A DNA stretch of 64,000 nucleotides from Salvator merianae (Eukaryota; Chordata; Lepidosauria; Squamata; Teiidae): assembly GCA_003586115.2 (NCBI GenBank), contig QVOM02000073.1, positions 40,897,192 to 40,961,191 on the forward strand. Reading direction: 5' to 3'. Shown one piece after another: positions 23,301 through 35,300 of the stretch. Made by a program: the position numbers and the translations under genes. Under the pieces are notes generated by a model that ran no database searches, was not told the DNA's origin, and worked only from the letters and a program-made list of their open reading frames with translations. The first letter of the stretch is position 1; every line of letters begins with the position of its first letter.

Positions 23301-26300
23301 AAACCCTGTAAGAATTTTTTCTATTTTCCCAGACCACAATAATTGAAACGGATTTAAAATAACAGGACTGGTTGGTGCCCCAGATGACGCCACTAAACCA
23401 CATCCAACTGTGGAGTCCAATTCGATGCAAATCTGTGTGACTCTTTCCTGAAAGTGTCTTGCAAACCTATCACAGGAAGCCTCTGAAGTGCCATATATGG
23501 TTCCTTACACCTAGATGATTAAAGCCCTTTAGCCTGTCAGAACAGTTCAACTGGATGGCCACTTGAGAAAGCAATGGAGAAACAGACATAAGCTTCTGCC
23601 ATTACCACCACATGGTAGGCACAATAATGTGCTCTTACTGATGTTCAATCAGAGTCATATTGGGATTCATGCCAGTTGCACTCTAGCCCTCCAGCTTCAT
23701 TGCACACAGGGTTCCCCGGTATATCGGGTGACTTATGAGCTCTGCAGGATCTTCAAGGGTGCAAGATAGAGAGGCATAATTTTTAATTTGATTCTTACAA
23801 ATCCTATAAAATCGATTATATTATTCCAGCGGCAATAGATATAAAAAAAGTACACCACAGAGGTATGCAAAAAACCCAGACCCCTAAGTCCCAATTGATC
23901 TTTTATAGGGTTCCCAATATATTGCTGAAGATAAATATGCACAACTGGAAGCAAATAACTGAGTTACCTAATGGAGCTTCACAGATCCATGAAGCTTTAT
24001 TTGAACAGGGATCTGATACCAAATATCCTACTTCAGGCTCCATTTGAAGACACAGTGGCTCAATATCGACAAGAGTCCTGAAACATTAAAAGAAAGATAT
24101 AAACCCAAGCAGAAGTGGACAAATGAAACTCATTTTATGTTAAAAGCTGTTTCTGATGGTCAATAGTTTAGGGGTGGGAAAACAAGTATTTATGATTCAT
24201 GCATATTCTAGCCACAGTACTACATTTGATTCTAATACAGTCATCCATCATGAAAACATAGTAGTTCCATTTTAAGAAGTCATCATGTTATTCAAATTTA
24301 TATTAGGGGAAATAAAATGATTGTTGACTTCTCCTAACAGCTGTTTTTAGATTGCTGGCAATTTTATACCATGGTTCGTGTAGCTTGAAATCATACTATT
24401 AAAAGCAAATCATGTAATTTATTAATCATTGTAAAAGCAAAACAGTGCTACAGAAGTCCTGCATTCTACAAAGAATGACTTTATTTGATGCCTGGAAAAT
24501 TCAAAACACAATCCAAACTTCTGCATGGCTCCCAACAATACGTGAATTTAGAGTTTTGTGGCATAATCATTCTCAAGAAGTATAAATGAAAACCTAAGAT
24601 CTTGCGAAATCAATATGCAAACATTTACCTCTCATCTCGTTTTACTTCCATTTGTGGGAGCAACATTTGTAACTGGAAAGCTGGACCTGCATCATGAAGC
24701 CAGAATCTCCTAGAGATTACTTTGCTTAGCCAATCCTGCAAATGATTAACAGTGGTGGTAATAAATGATGATGATGATGATGATGATGATGTTTAAAGCA
24801 AAGAATTCAAATATGGTCTAATTAAATTATCTTTCTAAAACTGGCTTGATTAAGAAAATGGTGGAAACTGGGAACTTACTCTTGTATATAACATGTTATT
24901 AACTTTTCATAAACATATCTTCTTAAAAGTAGCAGTGACAGAGTCGCCCTAATCCATTATTAGCTGATTAGTTGGCTGTGTCTTGCCCTGTGTGCTTTCT
25001 AGTTACAATGAGAACTTCCAAACTTCCAAACTGATTCATAGGTAGTAGCTGCAGCTCTAATACCTTCTCATCAGGTAATGTTGGCAGCCCAAAATGCGAA
25101 CAGTGATGGAAGACTGTACATGGGGGAAGTAATGGAATATTGCACAAGAGAAGAGTCAAAGGGTTACTTTCCCCTCTGAATTTCCAGAACTGGTTCTATC
25201 ACTAGGAAGGATCAGGCAGTTGGTTCAGCTGGTGGACACCAAAACATGCCAGACTGAGCTTTCTTGCTTTTCATCTCATCAGTGTCAATATGCTTCAAAG
25301 CCTACTACAGGCAGCAGTAGGATGCCTCTCTGCTCCACCTGCCTCTTTTATATATTGTTGTGAGGAAGGGCCACCATCATCCTCACACAAGCATGAGGAG
25401 AAGGAGAATGGGTAGGTCAGTGGAGGCAGGCCAGTTCATACAGCTGAGTATGCAGGCGGGACATAGGCCTGGCAATGGGCGATGACAGCAACCAGATGAA
25501 TTATCTTGTGTGTTCTGCCCACATGCACAGAACAGAAAGAAACAAGGTATAGGTGAAGAGGGGAAAAAAGAAAAATGCAGCCAAATGTTGTTCTGAGTAA
25601 AACCTAGAAATCAAAAAGTAAAAATATCTAATGACTGCTAAATATCAGACATGAAGGTCTTTGCATGCAAAATCAGTCAATTAAGTACTTCCAAATCCAA
25701 TAAGACGAAGGAATAGGAAAAAGATATGCAAATGTTCTTATTTTTATGCACCCAAGATATTCTACACAGTGCAATTATTTACATAATACTATTTTTGAGT
25801 TGAAAATGGAAATGGAACCACGAATATGGGTTACCTGTTTATGTAAGATCAGAAGCTTTGAAGTTGAAACTCAGGAAAGTGCATTCTTACACATAATAAA
25901 GCAATTTATGTATTGTTCAGTATCACTGAGCCTGATCTGCCTACTGGCTGACTACATGGGACTCTCCATGGGTACCTTTATGAACTTTTCTTGGCAGACA
26001 TACAGAAGTGGTTTGCTACTGCTTACTTCTGGGGAGAGACTGGGACTCAAACCTGTGACCCTCTGCTTTCCAGGCATTTTGCTCTGCTACTGAGCTACAG
26101 CCATTCTCAAATTAAATAAGTTATAAAATAAATTCTAGATTGGGGCAAAAAACGTAGTTGATAAGCAGTATTTGTAGTCTCAAAACACCAGCACACTTAT
26201 TTGCTGGTAGGCAAAACTCTTTTTTCCAGTCGTTTTACCTGCTTTTTAAATCATCAAGCTGCAAGCTGCAAATTTTGCTGCAAAGTGCCAATTTTTATTA

Positions 26301-29300
26301 AGGAAAAAAAAAAGAACAGGAAAAGAAATACATCTTCCTCTGCAAGTAGCAGTCTTACCTAGTGCAAATCCCTCTTCTACATGGCTTTTAGAGATGTAGG
26401 GTGCCTGTTTCCTTTTCCACATGGCAGTCCTATCTGGCATCCCTTTGCTCTATAAATAGGAATGAGCTGAACCAGTTTGGGTTTGTACTAAAGCCAGTGG
26501 AGTTCATAGGGTTCATTTCGGACAGAACCTCACTAAAAGTTCATGGTTCTCTCCGAAAACAAACTGGATTAATTTGACAAATGGATCGTCAGTTCCATTC
26601 CCCCTACACTGTACCCTGGCCTCTCCGCTTTCACCAGTTACACTACACCAAACCCCATATCATACCCTGCCACCACCCCCATCACATCCATTCAGTCTTA
26701 CTTGGTCCTTGTGGGTCCACACCACTCCCCTGTTGCTGGCTGTTGTCCTGTCTCCTCTTAGTCTGCTAGATGTTTTGGAACGAAAGACTACAAAACCTCT
26801 CAGAAGACCTCCTGCATGAACATTCATACATTCACTTCCTGCCTTGGACAAGATTTGTACGTCCAAGACCTTTGCAGAAAGTGGATATATGCATGTCCAC
26901 GTTCTCTGCCTTCTGGGAGGGCTTGTAGTCTTCCACTCTAGACTAGATTATTGTAGTGTGCTTTACATAGGGCTATTCTTGAAGACATGCAGAATGCAGC
27001 ACTCGGCTGCTGACAGGAATTTATGGTCAGAGGCACATTACATCAGTCTTGATGGAACTGCACTGGTTAGCAATCCACTACTGAGTCCAATTCAAGGTGT
27101 TATCACTGACATAAAAAGCCCTAAGTGACTTATGCTCTGAATATCTGAAGGTGTGCCTCCTCCCATATAGACATGCCCATGCTCTAAGATCACAGAGTGA
27201 GGACTTTCTTGTAGTTCTGCTACCCTCAGAGGTTCAAGGAGTTGTGGCATGCAAGAGGGCCTTTTCTGTGGAGGTCCCTTGATTTTAGAACAGCCTCCCA
27301 GCAAAGGTTTGCCAGGCACCAACACTATATTGTCTTAGGAGCCTAGTTAAAACATACTTCTTCACTCAGCCTTCAATAGTTAGCTTCCCTATAGTCTTGC
27401 TAGGGGAGGAGGGAGGATTGTGTTTTATACTGTGTTTGGTTGTTACAAATTTTATCTTCCTACTATTGTGAGCTACCTTGGGACCTTGAGGCAAAAGGTG
27501 GGATATAAATGCTGAAAATAAATAAATGTAGCCTAGTAGCTGAGAGGAGGTAAGACACCTGCTGTGGTCTTTTGCAGACTACGCAGCTGGTGACAACAGA
27601 GTGGCTTAGGCCTGTGGGGACTAGCTAAGACCTTGCAGACATGACGGGGAATAGCAGGGTGTGATCTGGTGCTTGGTGTGGCACAATCAGGGAAGTGGGA
27701 GCGGTCACAGCAAGATCCAGAGCTTCTTGTGGCAAGATCAGGTACGTGGGGAGAGGCCAGTATGTTATCTGGGGCTTAATGTTGTGCAGTTGAGTGGAAA
27801 AGGGGATGGTAAGACATGATCTAGGAGGGTGGTGTGAAGTGACCCAAGGAAGCGGCACATGTGATGTATTAGAGAGAGAGGTCAAGGCATGATTGGGAAT
27901 GGGTGCCGACCTATAGTCTGTTATGGGACAACTTTATTAAATATAATTTATGCACGCTTTGGTACGCAAGGCGTAAGCAACCTTGTGTCAGGGTGGGCAC
28001 ATAAAACATTAGCATATATGACACATTGAAAGTACAGGAAATAGTCCAGCAGTGGCTTGGATTCCTGTGCCATCTTGGAAATACAAGTTCCATTTTAAAA
28101 AGCAAACTATTGTGAATTTTTCCTCTGGCTCCCTCTCCCCTCCCCCTTCTGCCTACAAGGAAGCACATTGGGATATTAATTTGAAAAGGTCTTTCTGGCT
28201 TCCTTCAGAACAATAGAAAACCTCTGCAGAGCTATATATAAACTGGTACATTCTAATAAAATACCAAAAGATATCTAAAAGGTATAATTTTGTCATTACA
28301 AAATATTGGCAAACTGTAATGTTTAACTAAAAATAGTAGGTAAACATCTTGTTTACCTGCCTTGATTACCCATCGGGAAAACTTTTGTCTCTTACAGCTA
28401 GCCACTGTCTGTATGTAAATGAGTATCTGCTTAGTTCCTGACCTGCAGTTACCCTGGACATGTGACCTTCACTGCCCCTGGCCCCTCCCAGCCTTGTCCT
28501 CCATAGCACAGAAATCCATGTGATTGGCCGGCATCCATTGCTCTGGATCCCTCCCACGGATTCCCAGCATCCTTTTCACCAAGTCCAGGTAACCAATTGT
28601 GATGTTTCCACCACTGTCTAGCCCAGACTATAAAACCTGTGACTCTGAAAATTTGCTCTCTTGCTCTTGCTTTTTGGATCTGCTGCATGTTTCCCTCTAC
28701 CCCCTGCCCCCATGTTTGTCTTTCCCCTCCCTCTTCTTGTTCTTTTCTCTCTCTTTTCTCCAGCCCATTGGATACAAGGATAGGTAAGGGAAAAACAGCT
28801 AACTACTTGAAACATTGAGTTGTGCTTTTGTTTTTTATCTTTGTTATTGCTGGAACTTAGCCTTAGAATACTAGCAGGGTCTCTCCTTCTTCTGTTGTCA
28901 ATATAACTTGATTCAAATCACATTTCATTGCTGCTGTCAATGTTTTTGCTCTCCTGGCACCTTTCTTGTGTGTTTAATAGAAATAATTATTCTTATTGGG
29001 AACTCTGTTTTGACTCAATCTTTTCTCTGCCTCATTTTAACATGGTCTAGCTAAGTTAATTGTCTGTTTTTAAACCCAAAAGGTCCTGCTCTCAGAGGGT
29101 GACTAGAAGAGCTTCCTCCCCTAAATCAGAATTCCCAGTTCACTGCTCTTATCAAGCCTCTCCTCCAGCTACTTTTATAACCAGAGTTTCCAAAAGAACT
29201 GAATAGGGTAAAGGAGATGGAAAAACAGAGAGTGTTAGGAATCCTCATACTATACTCTAATAACTCTGCTTGTAATGAAGTGTTAGAAATCTTTTTCCTT

Positions 29301-32300
29301 TTTGTTGAGCATTAAATAACACATAACAATTTGCTTTATATTTCAACTTCTGAAATCTTAACAAATAAGATAAAATGCCCTCAAGTTGAACTCAAGACCT
29401 GATGAATATATAGAACTTTGTGCACAGAAGCAGTTTATTGTTGCATCCTTTCAAGGATACGCCAGAGTCACCTGGACTTTCTGCACATAAAGTAGGTGGT
29501 CAACTGCTGAGCTGTTGCCATTTCCCTTATGTGAAAAACTAGCAAGCTAATATGCAATCGGAATTGTGCAGTTCCCATCAGTGCATTTCCACTACTGCGC
29601 ATCTGACAAATTATGACCCACCTCAATTTACATGCCCCCACTGGTTTAATATTGCATTGTTTGACTCCAGATGCCCTAGAGAAACTGGACTAAAGAAGTG
29701 CCGTTTGATCATTTTTGAGTTTAAGGCCAGGGCAGAGGCAGAGAAGCATGATCTGCAGAGAGATAAGTTGTTGGGTAAATTCCCTAACCCTTGCTTTTAT
29801 ATTTAATACAGTTTCTTAATTTGTGCAGTTTTGGTTTATACACCATTTTTGGAATCTAATCCCCACACAGAACAAGGTATTACTTTATGCGTAGTATAAT
29901 GTCACCTAAAAAATGTTGAAGGCAAAACATGGAATATAAAAAATTATTTCCAATCCAAGTTTTTTCCTGAATAGATGTATTCAGAAATAAGCTTTAATGA
30001 GCTAATTGATGTTTATTCACAAGAACTGCTATTTTTATTACCACTTTGCATTCTGCTTGTACAATGTAGCACTTCTATATAAAATAAAAGGAGTCAGAAA
30101 CAAATTTCAGAAAGCAGGAAATAACATTATGCCTGTTTTAACTGCATACCTAAATCACTAACCTTTTCCTCATTTGCAGTCAGAAGCATGAGATGGGCTC
30201 CTTTAAACTGGCTACACATGTATTCTGCATCACTATAATTTATTTGCCCATATTTAGAAATGAAGTAACAACGTCCGCTGAAGAATGTCCACGAACTGTA
30301 GCAGTATTTGCTTTTCAGTTCTTTCAAAAACACATAGGCAGAATAAAATAAAGAAAATGAAACACCAGTCAATACAAGTTAGTACTATAACAAGCAAGGC
30401 AATATCCTATGCATTCCTACCAGCACAGTGGTTTGGAGCAGATCAGATATCACAATGTTTGTTCCTTGGTAGCTGGTTGGATAGACAGATATAGACAGAT
30501 ACAAATAGATAGATAGATAGATATAGAAAGAGATAGATAGATAGACAGAAGTCCAGACAATAACTATGATATGCTATTTTGAATCTAAGAGGCCATTTAC
30601 ACTTAACTAGAGGAGCTATTGAAAAGCCTCCTTCTTGCAAGCTATGTTTTTATCATATATTTTGCAGTGAAAGCAGAATCACATGAAGGAAGTATTTCAA
30701 TACATTTTCCTGATAGGTGACCCTTTTTCTGGCCTAAATTTGCAAAAACTGAAGCAAGTGCAAAGTACTGAATATAGTTTGGACTCTCTTATATGTGCTC
30801 TCTATTAACCACTTTCTCACTATTACACTGCACTTTGATTTTTTTCCATTTATAAATCACTGCTATTCAAGTCAATGTTACTTCTTAGGGCTTATAGGAA
30901 CAAATATAAAGTAATGACAAAACTTTGTATCATAAGATATATTTCGGGATTGCTCCCATACTGTCCACATGATCTTTTAAGAGAAAGGAGGCTCCCACGT
31001 ATAACCAAAGTTGTTTAGCTTCTTACGCTAAACTATTATAAAATATTATGTAATGACTTCAGGAAGTCCATTCCAATAGACATTGCTCATAAAAGGAACA
31101 GATTATTAAAATGGAGTACAGGAAAGGCGCCAAGCAAATCACACTGCTTTTATTCAATTAAATACTCACTGAGTTCACAGAGCTTTAAATCCACCTTCTC
31201 TGCACAAGTCACATCATGAGCACATTCTCCTGTCAATCTATTGCATGGTCTGTCTTCTGGACAATGAGGGCAACTTTTTTGACAATGGTCTCCAAAACGT
31301 CCTTCACGGCAAGCTGAAAGCATTTTAAAAGCACAGACAAATGTGGGGATGCTGGATCTCTTACTACTGATCAACCCTGGAGCACCATATTATATTCTTG
31401 ATTGGTTAGATTGGTTAGAGTCTACCTCTGAGTACTGTGGTCAATGATATGGAAGTAAAGTTCTCTGAGGAAGACTAAGGGGGTACATGGTAGTACTCTG
31501 AAATGTTGAACAAAGAGGACTATGATTAGTTTGGTATGATACCAGAATGCAAAATGAGGAATAATGACCTTAAATTGCAACAAAGTAGATCTAGTAGAAT
31601 AGTAGAAAACTTCTTTAGAGTTATGGCAGTTCACTACTAGAAACAATTAATTTAATTAATTTAAATAGGAAAAATTCTAATTTGTTCTAAGTCATTCTAC
31701 TGTATATGCCTAATACCATAAGGAAAAATAGAATGAGCAGCAATAAATAACAAGATTATATCTAAAAGAAAAGAAAAATTACAAATTAAAGATTTAAGCT
31801 GATATGGACTGGATCAGACAACTTCTACATTTCATTATCCAAACCTAATTTTCAGTTACAGTAATGTATATTGTCTGTGATCTGTGAAAAGGGGGAAGCA
31901 GATCCTTTTCCCAGATGACAGACCTTATAACTGAAAATGTTAGCTTACGTAACAAAATGGGGCACAGACCTTATAAGTAAAAATCTGGATAGCAATAGAA
32001 TGGATAACAGAGGATCAGTGTAATTCCTCCAGTCTCTGTTGATCAAGACAGAGACACTCATTGGAAGGAATAGTGGTTACATTTTGTTGCTAGCATAACA
32101 TTGTTTCACGGTTCATCATACGTATTTTCTCCAAAGAAATAAAAGCCATTTACTATATAAATGTTCCTTGACCTTTTGTGAGTCCATGCAAACATCTAAG
32201 AAGGTTTTGTGTGTGCCATTCATAAGTATGGAAGACAGAAAATAATGTAAATGTCAGTTATAAATGGAGCTTCTTGTTCTTTATGCTAGCTAGAAATAAG

Positions 32301-35300
32301 AAGTGAAGGAATGGTGTTCAGTCAGAGGGACAGGGTGAACTATGGGTGAACTATGTACATAGGCCAAAAACTGAGAACTGAAAATAAGTCTGCTACTGGA
32401 GATTGCTTCAGTGCTCAGCTCTTATGAATGCTACTTAAAGCTTTAGAATGCACTTTTGCACCCATAGATACATTTGGTGAATCCAGTCTGAGAAACAAGT
32501 TTTACCCCTCTGATTTTGTCTCCTATTGGAGGGGGTTCACCCTGGCCTGCTTAACCCAGTAAATTGACAAGCACGGTAATGAATATAATGGTTGCTGAAA
32601 GTGATCCATCACTTTCTAGTTTTCATTTCAGCACGTGTGTGTGCGCGCGTGCAAGCGCAGTCGTATGTGTGCATGCTGATCTTTGATACAATTTCCCAAG
32701 CTGCTAAATTCAAGTACAAACTTACCAGTTTTTAAATATGCAATGTCATGTTTTGAGTTAGCCAAGATCAGCTCTTTGCCTTTGACTGGTACATAATATA
32801 TCTTCCAGAAAGTGATGCCAGTGCATTTTTTTTCTAAAAAGCAAGCAGACTTCGCATGCTCTATATTTTCATATACTTTCTCCCCCAAAGGCAAGATCAG
32901 TATCCTTTTAGGATATTTCCAAAACACGTTGACATCTGAAAGTTATTTAAACAAGCACACTTTAATTTTGTTTCTATGTACTTTCGTTCTATAATCTCTC
33001 AAGTTAGATTTATTTATGAGTAAGCAGGCGTAAAGGATTCCAACTGCAGAGTCAAGTACACTTGTTGTTCCTGCTTGCATGGAAAACTTGGTGCCTGCTT
33101 CCTGCCTCAGTATAGTTTTTTGTTAGAATTCCTCAATACTGTCACATGTTTGTCTACTTGCTCACCAGTATGAAACACTAATACACCAGACAAGATTCTC
33201 ACTTGCTCTTATCGAGTCTGCTTAAGTTTTTTGTGCCCAGAACAAAGATTGAGTAACTTTACAGCCAAATCTCTTTAAGTGCCATCTTTCATGTGATCAG
33301 TGATAAGTAAGCTCACCAAGTCAAGTGCACACAAGATGGGAATATCAGACCACCTTATCTGCCTCCTTTGGAATCCATACGTGGGTCAAAAAGCAACAGT
33401 TAGAATTAAACAAGGAACAACTGATTGATTCAAGATTGGGAAAGGAGTACAACAAGGCTGAATTTTGTCACTTTAATTTATATGCAGTGACGGCTCATCG
33501 GTTTGGTGTGGGTGTTTGCATGTTGCTGGAAGGGGAGGTTGTTGGCCGCAAAAGCACACCCCTCCCAGGCTGGGTCTTGCAGCGGTCTGCTGCGGCAAAA
33601 CACAGACCCCACAGCTAGCAATCTCCCTTTCCAGTGACATGCAAACACCCATTCTTAAAGCGGTAAGCCATTGCTGCTTATACGCAAATCACATCATGTT
33701 AAATGCTGGGCTGGATGATTCAAAGGCTGGAATTAAGATGGCTGGGAGAAATATCAATAACCTTAGATATGCAGATGACACTGCTGTGAGGAGGAACTAA
33801 GGAGCCTCTTGATGAGGGTGGAAGAGAAGAGTGCAAATGCTGGCTTGAAGCTCAACATTAGAAAAAAATAAGATCATGGCACCCAAGTCCCATTGTTCTT
33901 TGGCAAATAGAGGAAAAAGAAATGGAAGCAGTGTCAGATTTTATTTTCCTGGGTTCAAAGATCACTGCAGATGGTGACTGAAGCAACAAAATTAAAAGAT
34001 GCTTGCTTCTTGAGCAGAAAATTACGGCAACCTGGATAGCATATTAAAAAGCCAACACAGCACATTGCTGACAAATGTGTATATAGTAAAAACCATAGTA
34101 GTACTGTCAAAACCAGTAGTAATCTATGGCTGTGAGAGTTGGACCATAAGGAAGGCTGAATGCTGAAGAATCGACACTTTCAGATTGTGGTGCTTTTGAG
34201 AGTCCCTTGGACTGCAAGGAGATCAAAACAGTCAATATTAGAGAAAATCAACCATGACTGTTAGTGGAAGGACTAATCATAAAGCAGAAACTCAGATACT
34301 TTAGCCACATAATAAGAAGACAGGATTTGCTAGAAAAGACCCTGAAAATTTAAAGGTAATGGTGTTATGGAGGCAATGACTCCAGGAGACAGTGGAAGAC
34401 AGGTGCTTCTGGAGTCTGTGATCCATGAGGTCACAAAGAGTTGACACAACAAAAAGACTAAACAAAAACAATGCAGCTAAAATCACTGAGTTTAGAGTAC
34501 ACTGTGTTCAATCAGCCACTGACTATTCAGAAGATTTTCTGAACCAGTGACATTCTCTGCTCTGCCTTATTTAGTAAAAATATTCAAAAATATACAACAG
34601 ACCTAAAACCATACCTACTTTCTTCTTCAACCTTTCCAGAGACCACCAATCACTATCTGAACTAAATATACAAGAAGTGAACCTTAAGCTTACTCTGCAT
34701 CTTATCCTGAAAGAATATGGATGGGAGTGTACCTGCATCTGAATCAAAGAGAAAGGACATATAGTTTGCTTGGTCTGGGCCAAGACTAGAGTGATGAAGG
34801 ATGCCACACACCTGAGGCTGTCCACTTCAGCCTGACTTTTGTTCCTGACCTCTGAAGTTGCAGGCTGAGGGTATAACTGTGGCACATGGAAAATGCTCCA
34901 TTTATGGGACTGTTTCTAGGAGCTTGGCAAAATGGTGCCAGGCACTGGGTACTGCTTGGACAATCCAGCTGTCACAAGGTGGATAGCTCAACTAGTCTCC
35001 CACAGGGAACACTCTGGAGGTCGCTTTAAAGTGATCTCCCATTGGTGCATTTCCAAGTCCCATTTTGTGCCAGGGAACAGGCCAGCTCTGACATCATGTG
35101 GCCACAGTATTGTTCAGGAGGCCATGTCTCCCAGGGCCCATTCTGGCAAACAGACACTACAGTCTGCAAAGGCAGCTAGACAGTCCAAAAGGACTGCACG
35201 GAAGATGCCATAGGTGCTAATATGAAGATATGTGCTACAACTGCAGACAGACTGTCAGAAGTGGGGCCTGTCAATAGACTATGTAATATGTGTTCATTCA

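Noticed and set aside
26040..26102. Possible tRNA gene on the minus strand
   Set aside because: A and B boxes are present but the acceptor stem does not pair and the sequence continues as a SINE body.
28350..29060. Solo LTR with TATA box
   Set aside because: Only composition and a TATAAAA support it; no paired end, target duplication or second copy was found in the window.
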